A stretch of DNA of 8,461 nucleotides, taken from JBAXGE01 sp044344145. Its GTDB lineage: Bacteria; Planctomycetota; Phycisphaerae; WQYP01. The notes under the pieces were generated by a model. The model was not told where the DNA came from and made no database searches. It saw only the letters and a program-made list of their open reading frames with translations. Below are positions 4,897-8,461 of the stretch, one piece after another. The stretch spans positions 1 through 8,461 of the forward strand of contig JBIJDM010000119.1 in NCBI GenBank assembly GCA_044344145.1. Reading direction: 5' to 3'. The translations under genes were made by a program, and so were the position numbers. Within the stretch, counting starts at the first letter, position 1; each line of letters opens with the position of its first letter.

Positions 4897-5727
4897 ATGC
4901 CCCGTTATCGCCCGGACAGTAATCGTAAGTTTCACAACCGCATCGCCCATCGTTATGACGCGATTTACGATGATCCTTTCTGGGATTTTCACGATCGGCT
5001 GACCTGGGCCCATCTCAAGGCCCACCTGCCCACCAATCCGCAGGCCAACGTGCTGGATCTGGGCTGCGGCACCGGCAAGTGGGGGCTGCGTTACCTCAAA
5101 CTTGGCTATTCTGTCAGCTTTGTGGATTTGTCCGAATCCATGCTTTCGGAAGTCAAAACCAAACTAGCCACCTGGTCCGAGCAGCCCGACATGGCCCGGC
5201 ATGTGGCGCGGGCCACGTTGCTGCAGGCCAATGCGCTGCAACTGGATGCCCTGCCCGAAGCGTCGTTTGATCTGATTGTCGCCATGGGCGATGTGGTGTG
5301 TCTGTGCGGCGATCCGCCATCGTGCCTGCACCAGATGGTGCGGGTCTTGAAGCCCGGCGGGATCATCGCCTTTACCATTGATAACCTGCTGGCGGGGTTG
5401 GATCACTTCACCGATTCCGGCGATTTGGACGAATTGATCGAATTCGCCCGCACCGGCAAGACCAAGTGGCTGGCCAACCGCGAGGCGGATCAATTTGAAA
5501 TCCAAATGCTGTCCCCGCTGCGAGCGGAGGCCATGATCCGGGCGCAAAATCTGGAACTGGTTTCGCGCATCGGTAAAACGATTCTGCCCGTGCGCAATAA
5601 CCGCAAATTCTTCAAAGACCCTAAAGCCATTGAGCGCCTGGTGGAAATCGAACAACTCCTCGGCCGCGACCCCGCCGCCATCGGCCGGGCCAGTCATGTG
5701 CAATATGTGGTGCGCAAGCTGGTGTAG
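4897..5727 (+). CDS. Class I SAM-dependent methyltransferase
   Basis: The 276-residue cytosolic protein has a Rossmann-fold methyltransferase core. Motif I is NVLDLGCGTG (51-60), which binds SAM; the acidic residue after strand 2 is in FVDLSESM (75-82); the strand-4 region is SFDLIVAMGDVV (113-124); and LKPGG (141-145) follows. The C-terminal part (about 160-276) is specific to this protein and gives no clue to the substrate, which could be a small molecule, lipid or quinone-type precursor. The ATG at 4897 is chosen because AAGGA (4883-4887) is well spaced before it. An in-frame ATG at 4870 overlaps the predicted -10 box and would lie upstream of the transcript start. The gene is divergent from the amidohydrolase. 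A single promoter and the gap before ResB suggest it is transcribed alone or reads into the next genes; no terminator is evident at 5728-5829. Confidence 0.9.
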   Translation: MPRYRPDSNRKFHNRIAHRYDAIYDDPFWDFHDRLTWAHLKAHLPTNPQANVLDLGCGTGKWGLRYLKLGYSVSFVDLSESMLSEVKTKLATWSEQPDMARHVARATLLQANALQLDALPEASFDLIVAMGDVVCLCGDPPSCLHQMVRVLKPGGIIAFTIDNLLAGLDHFTDSGDLDELIEFARTGKTKWLANREADQFEIQMLSPLRAEAMIRAQNLELVSRIGKTILPVRNNRKFFKDPKAIERLVEIEQLLGRDPAAIGRASHVQYVVRKLV

Positions 5728-5794
5728 GCATATGCTGAATTATTGCCCAAATCCGTCACTTTCGCCCCGGAGACTGCCTAAGATACGGGATGTT

Positions 5795-5823
5795 TTTATC
5801 TTTGGCCGTTGTGACGTTATGAT
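5795..5823 (+). promoter_or_regulatory. Candidate promoter of resB
   Basis: TATGAT (5818-5823, 5 of 6) lies 6 bases before the ATG at 5830, which has no Shine-Dalgarno sequence. The -35 region is poor (TTTATC at 5795-5800, 17 bases upstream). If real, the transcript would start at or next to the ATG. Confidence 0.3.
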
Positions 5824-5829
5824 TCCGCT

Positions 5830-7908
5830 ATGACACAGTCCGAAAAACCCATCAAGACTCCGCTCTCGCCACTGCCGATGTGGTGGGTGGAGCGGTTACT
5901 GGCGCCGGTGGCGCGGGTGACTGGGGCGCTGGGGGCGGGGTTGGATCGTGTCAGTGCGGGGCGCAACCCTTTAGCGTGGCTGATTCGACGGTTTAGTTCG
6001 GTGTGGCTGGGGATATTGTGGCTGCTCCTGATGGCAGTGTATATCGCCATCGGGTCGGGGCTGGCGGATTTACGCGCCCGGCTGGAAATGACCGAAATGC
6101 AATTCTTCAACGCCTGGCCGATGGTGGTGTTGACGCTGCTCCTGATTGTTAATTTAACTATCGTCACCCTCCGGCGGATACCGCTGAATATTTTCAAACT
6201 CGGCGTGTGGGTGGTGCATATCGGGATTGTGATAATGGTGCTGGGGTGCTTTGTTTATTTTTCGCAAAAAATGGAAGGCTCGGTGCGGGTATTCCTCAAG
6301 CAAAGTGTCGCCCACTATTTTGATGCCTACGAACGGGCGCTGTATGTGCAGCGTGTGGATGCCCAAAACCAACCCTTGGGCCCGCAGGCCATGATTCCCT
6401 TACCGGAACTGCCGATCTTTCATGAGTACGGCCCGGCGTATGGCAAACCTCTCAGCATCAAAATTCCCGGCAGTGTATTAGCTCAGGCCGATGCGCAGTT
6501 GGCGCCGGTGCAACTGGATATCGTCGGCTACTATCCCTTTGCCCAGCCGCAGATGGCATGGCGACCCCAGGCCGGTACCGGCGGCACGCGCGGAGTGGAG
6601 TTTGCCCTGAGTATCCCCGGCCAGGCCGAGTCGCGGCGCTGGTTGGTGGAGGCCAATGCGGTGCGGCGGGTGATTGACAGTACCGACGCTCCGTTCGGAA
6701 TCGAATTCATCGCGCGCAGCGACCCTCAGCGGTTGGCACTCCTGCAAACCCCCGGCAAAGGCCCATGGCAGGTACAGGTAAGGGTCAAGAGCACCAATCA
6801 GACACAATGGCTGAATCTGGCCAGCCCCGAACGGGTCTGCCGGATGGGGGCATACGAAATTACGGTCGGCGACGAAATGACCATGCCGATGCTATCGAAA
6901 GGCTATGAAGGTACCCAGAGCTCAGCGCTGAATATGACCATCAAACGGCAGAATCCCGATGGGACCGCGTTGGCATTTGAACGGTTGGCGGTGAGTCGGT
7001 TCCCGGAATTGTCGCCGGATTTTATTATGGAAAACGGCCAGCGCAAACGTGTGCAGGCCCGGGTGGATCAGGACTTGGAAGTCGTGGTGCTGGATAACCG
7101 CCGGGACCAGTTTTATATCGTGGATAACGGCGCTGGCTATGCGCTCTTGCAGCGTCCGGCCGGTGGCGCGGAGCGGATTATGCCGCAACCGCTGCGGGTG
7201 GGACAGGGCGTGCCGGTCCAGGTGCAGGGGGTGACCCTGCAACTTGCACTCCAGCAAACCAGCGACAACATGGTGCAGGTGGCCAGTCCCTTAATTATGC
7301 CGCCCACCCAGCGTCCCGTGCGGACCACACCGCAGGATATCATGGGCACCAGTATGATTGAGGTGGATGTGCATAGTGGCCCCGGCGAGCCCCAGCGGAT
7401 TTTGGTGCAGTGGGCCCAGTTTGCCGGGACCAAACCACCGCTGGCCAATCCTGCTGCGGTGGTGATTTTACCCGGTGGTGAACGGCTGCAGTTGGTCCTA
7501 TCCACCACGCGTTACCCCTTGCCGGTGCGGGTGACGCTGGAAGGCTTTGCCGCCATCAAACATCGCAATGCGGACCACAGTTATGCGGACTATCGTTCGG
7601 ATTTGCGCTTGGAAGATTTACGGACCGGCCAGACGCTAACCTCCAGCACCCAGTTAAACCAACCCACCATCTATGCCGGGCTGTCGTTTTTCCAAGCGGC
7701 GTGGGATGGCGATGACAAAGCCCCGCCCGAGGCCCGCTTTAGCGTGCTCGGGGTGGGCAATCGCCCCGGCATCGTGCCGATGACGCTGGGCGCTATCATG
7801 ATGATGTTGGGTGTGGCGTATGCTTTTTACGTCAAGCCGATTTTACTCTTGCGGCGCAAAGCGGAACTGGCCCGCCACGCAGCTTTGCGATCCGAGTCTG
7901 GAGCTTAA
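5830..7908 (+). CDS. resB: ResB-like cytochrome c biogenesis protein
   Basis: ResB (CcsB) works with CcsA in System II cytochrome c maturation, carrying heme across the membrane and holding it for attachment to apocytochrome CXXCH motifs. The 692 residues show membrane helices at about 58-77 (SVWLGILWLLLMAVYIAIGS), 96-114 and 122-144, a very large extracytoplasmic domain (about 146-648), and a last helix at about 649-672 (IVPMTLGAIMMMLGVAYAFY) with a basic cytoplasmic tail. This 3 + large loop + 1 layout and the His in VVHIGIVIMVLG (His 130) match the ResB family, in which such a His is a proposed heme ligand. The N-terminal 50 residues are cytoplasmic. The next gene, 3 bases downstream, is the start of its partner. 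The long loop exceeds that of Bacillus ResB; large versions are usual outside Firmicutes. No Shine-Dalgarno sequence precedes the start. Confidence 0.88.
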   Translation: MTQSEKPIKTPLSPLPMWWVERLLAPVARVTGALGAGLDRVSAGRNPLAWLIRRFSSVWLGILWLLLMAVYIAIGSGLADLRARLEMTEMQFFNAWPMVVLTLLLIVNLTIVTLRRIPLNIFKLGVWVVHIGIVIMVLGCFVYFSQKMEGSVRVFLKQSVAHYFDAYERALYVQRVDAQNQPLGPQAMIPLPELPIFHEYGPAYGKPLSIKIPGSVLAQADAQLAPVQLDIVGYYPFAQPQMAWRPQAGTGGTRGVEFALSIPGQAESRRWLVEANAVRRVIDSTDAPFGIEFIARSDPQRLALLQTPGKGPWQVQVRVKSTNQTQWLNLASPERVCRMGAYEITVGDEMTMPMLSKGYEGTQSSALNMTIKRQNPDGTALAFERLAVSRFPELSPDFIMENGQRKRVQARVDQDLEVVVLDNRRDQFYIVDNGAGYALLQRPAGGAERIMPQPLRVGQGVPVQVQGVTLQLALQQTSDNMVQVASPLIMPPTQRPVRTTPQDIMGTSMIEVDVHSGPGEPQRILVQWAQFAGTKPPLANPAAVVILPGGERLQLVLSTTRYPLPVRVTLEGFAAIKHRNADHSYADYRSDLRLEDLRTGQTLTSSTQLNQPTIYAGLSFFQAAWDGDDKAPPEARFSVLGVGNRPGIVPMTLGAIMMMLGVAYAFYVKPILLLRRKAELARHAALRSESGA

Positions 7909-7911
7909 TTC

Positions 7912-8461
7912 ATGTTGCGCTGCCTATATTCGCTTGGCGGTATACTGCTGGTGCTGATCACCGCGCTGACCACACTGGCGCAGGTACCTACGATGCCTGC
8001 GCTGCCAACATTGGACATGCCCCCGGCCACCAATGCCACGCAATCCGCCACACTCGACCGTACCCGTTTCTATGATTCCGTCCAGCTCGAGCCGTTGCGC
8101 CGTCTGGCCATCAATCACAACGATCACGTGAAGATCATGGATTCCTGGGCCCGGCAGAGTCTGCGCACCATTACCAATGATCAAAAATTCCGGGGCGGTA
8201 ATTATTTGTTCACCGCTTTGGATATGACCTTCCGCCCGGAAGTCTGGGAGCAGGAAAATATTATCTATATTCAGGCTGTGCCCATCCGTGAGCGGCTCGC
8301 GTCGCTGGTGGGTAATGAGGAAGCACGACGGATCATGCAGCAGGGCCGGGTCAGTCCGGCATTTTTAAGCCAGCCCGAAGTGGCCCAGGTATTACAGCAA
8401 ATCGGTATGGATACGCGTCTGACCCCCTCGGTGAACAAGGTTTACGGCGGGTTGCAGGCTT
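7912..8461 (+). CDS. CcsA-like cytochrome c biogenesis protein, N-terminal extracytoplasmic part (cut by window edge)
   Basis: The frame is open for 183 codons to the right edge. It starts 3 bases after the resB stop codon, with GGAG (7900-7903) 8 bases ahead, so it is almost surely in the same operon and translationally coupled. The first 23 residues (MLRCLYSLGGILLVLITALT and on to TLA) form a signal peptide or membrane anchor, followed by a Pro/Ala/Thr-rich linker. The folded part begins near residue 55 and contains LRRLAINHNDHVKIMDSWAR (63-82), QSLRTITND and ALDMTFRPEVWEQENIIYIQ (about 102-121). A sequence of the type 'G/D-x-V-K-x-D-x-x-A-R-x-x-L-R', then 'F-x-P-x-x-W', precedes the membrane part of CcsA in many Bacteroidetes and planctomycete System II proteins. 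The CcsA membrane domain with its WWD motif should lie beyond the window; this is inferred, not seen. Confidence 0.72.
   Translation, partial: MLRCLYSLGGILLVLITALTTLAQVPTMPALPTLDMPPATNATQSATLDRTRFYDSVQLEPLRRLAINHNDHVKIMDSWARQSLRTITNDQKFRGGNYLFTALDMTFRPEVWEQENIIYIQAVPIRERLASLVGNEEARRIMQQGRVSPAFLSQPEVAQVLQQIGMDTRLTPSVNKVYGGLQA

Noticed and set aside
5164..5703. 179-codon minus-strand frame opposite the methyltransferase
   Set aside because: It is an antisense shadow with Gln/Gly/His-rich composition and no ribosome binding site.
5728..5829. Intrinsic terminator between the methyltransferase and resB
   Set aside because: A T5 run is present near 5793, but the only stem before it is a 4-base CCCG/CGGG pairing with a long loop, too weak to support.
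1..8461. CRISPR array, insertion sequence, tRNA or integration site
   Set aside because: No regularly spaced repeats, transposase-like frames, terminal inverted repeats or tRNA-like cloverleaf sequences were seen.

Overview
The window reads like a chromosomal housekeeping region of a GC-rich Gram-negative-type bacterium, most likely a planctomycete of the Phycisphaerae type. That placement is inferred from the gene set: a FloA-type flotillin, a large ResB followed by a CcsA-like protein with an extracytoplasmic N-terminal domain, a rhomboid protease and a GC-rich coding style. No phylogenetic computation was possible. I see no mobile element, CRISPR array, tRNA or rRNA.

Layout from left to right. 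(1) Positions 1-187, minus strand: the first 62 residues of a rhomboid-family membrane protease, divergent from metK. (2) 188-322: a divergent promoter region whose -35 elements may share one palindrome, followed by a metK leader with a strong bulged hairpin. (3) 323-1543: metK, S-adenosylmethionine synthetase, ended by a clear intrinsic terminator. (4) 1608-1819: a gene-free interval between convergent genes, with a promoter-like sequence, inverted repeats, a perfect 10-base anti-Shine-Dalgarno complement and a long hairpin followed by a T-rich tract. It may be a small RNA locus, a bidirectional terminator, or nothing. (5) 3438 down to 1820: a two-gene unit, floA and an unrecognised Pro/Ala/Gln-rich protein, from its own consensus-like promoter. 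(6) 4814 down to 3546: a deaminase-type metal-dependent amidohydrolase. (7) 4897-5727: a class I SAM-dependent methyltransferase, divergent from the amidohydrolase. (8) 5830 to the right edge: ResB and the start of a CcsA-like protein, the two halves of a System II cytochrome c maturation machine, only 3 bases apart.

Two functional themes recur. One is SAM chemistry: a SAM-making enzyme, a SAM-using methyltransferase and an amidohydrolase of the family that deaminates SAH, methylthioadenosine or aminodeoxyfutalosine. The other is the cell envelope and respiration: rhomboid, FloA and ResB/CcsA. The genes lie on both strands and in separate transcription units, so joint regulation is not implied.

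The most interesting signals are regulatory. Three genes without a Shine-Dalgarno sequence (rhomboid, amidohydrolase, ResB) have a -10-like hexamer ending 6-7 bases before the ATG, as expected for leaderless mRNAs, while metK, floA, the methyltransferase and the CcsA-like gene carry clear ribosome binding sites. The other notable items are the unknown partner of floA, a dyad on the floA -10 box and the structured metK leader. No clearly new multi-gene system is visible.
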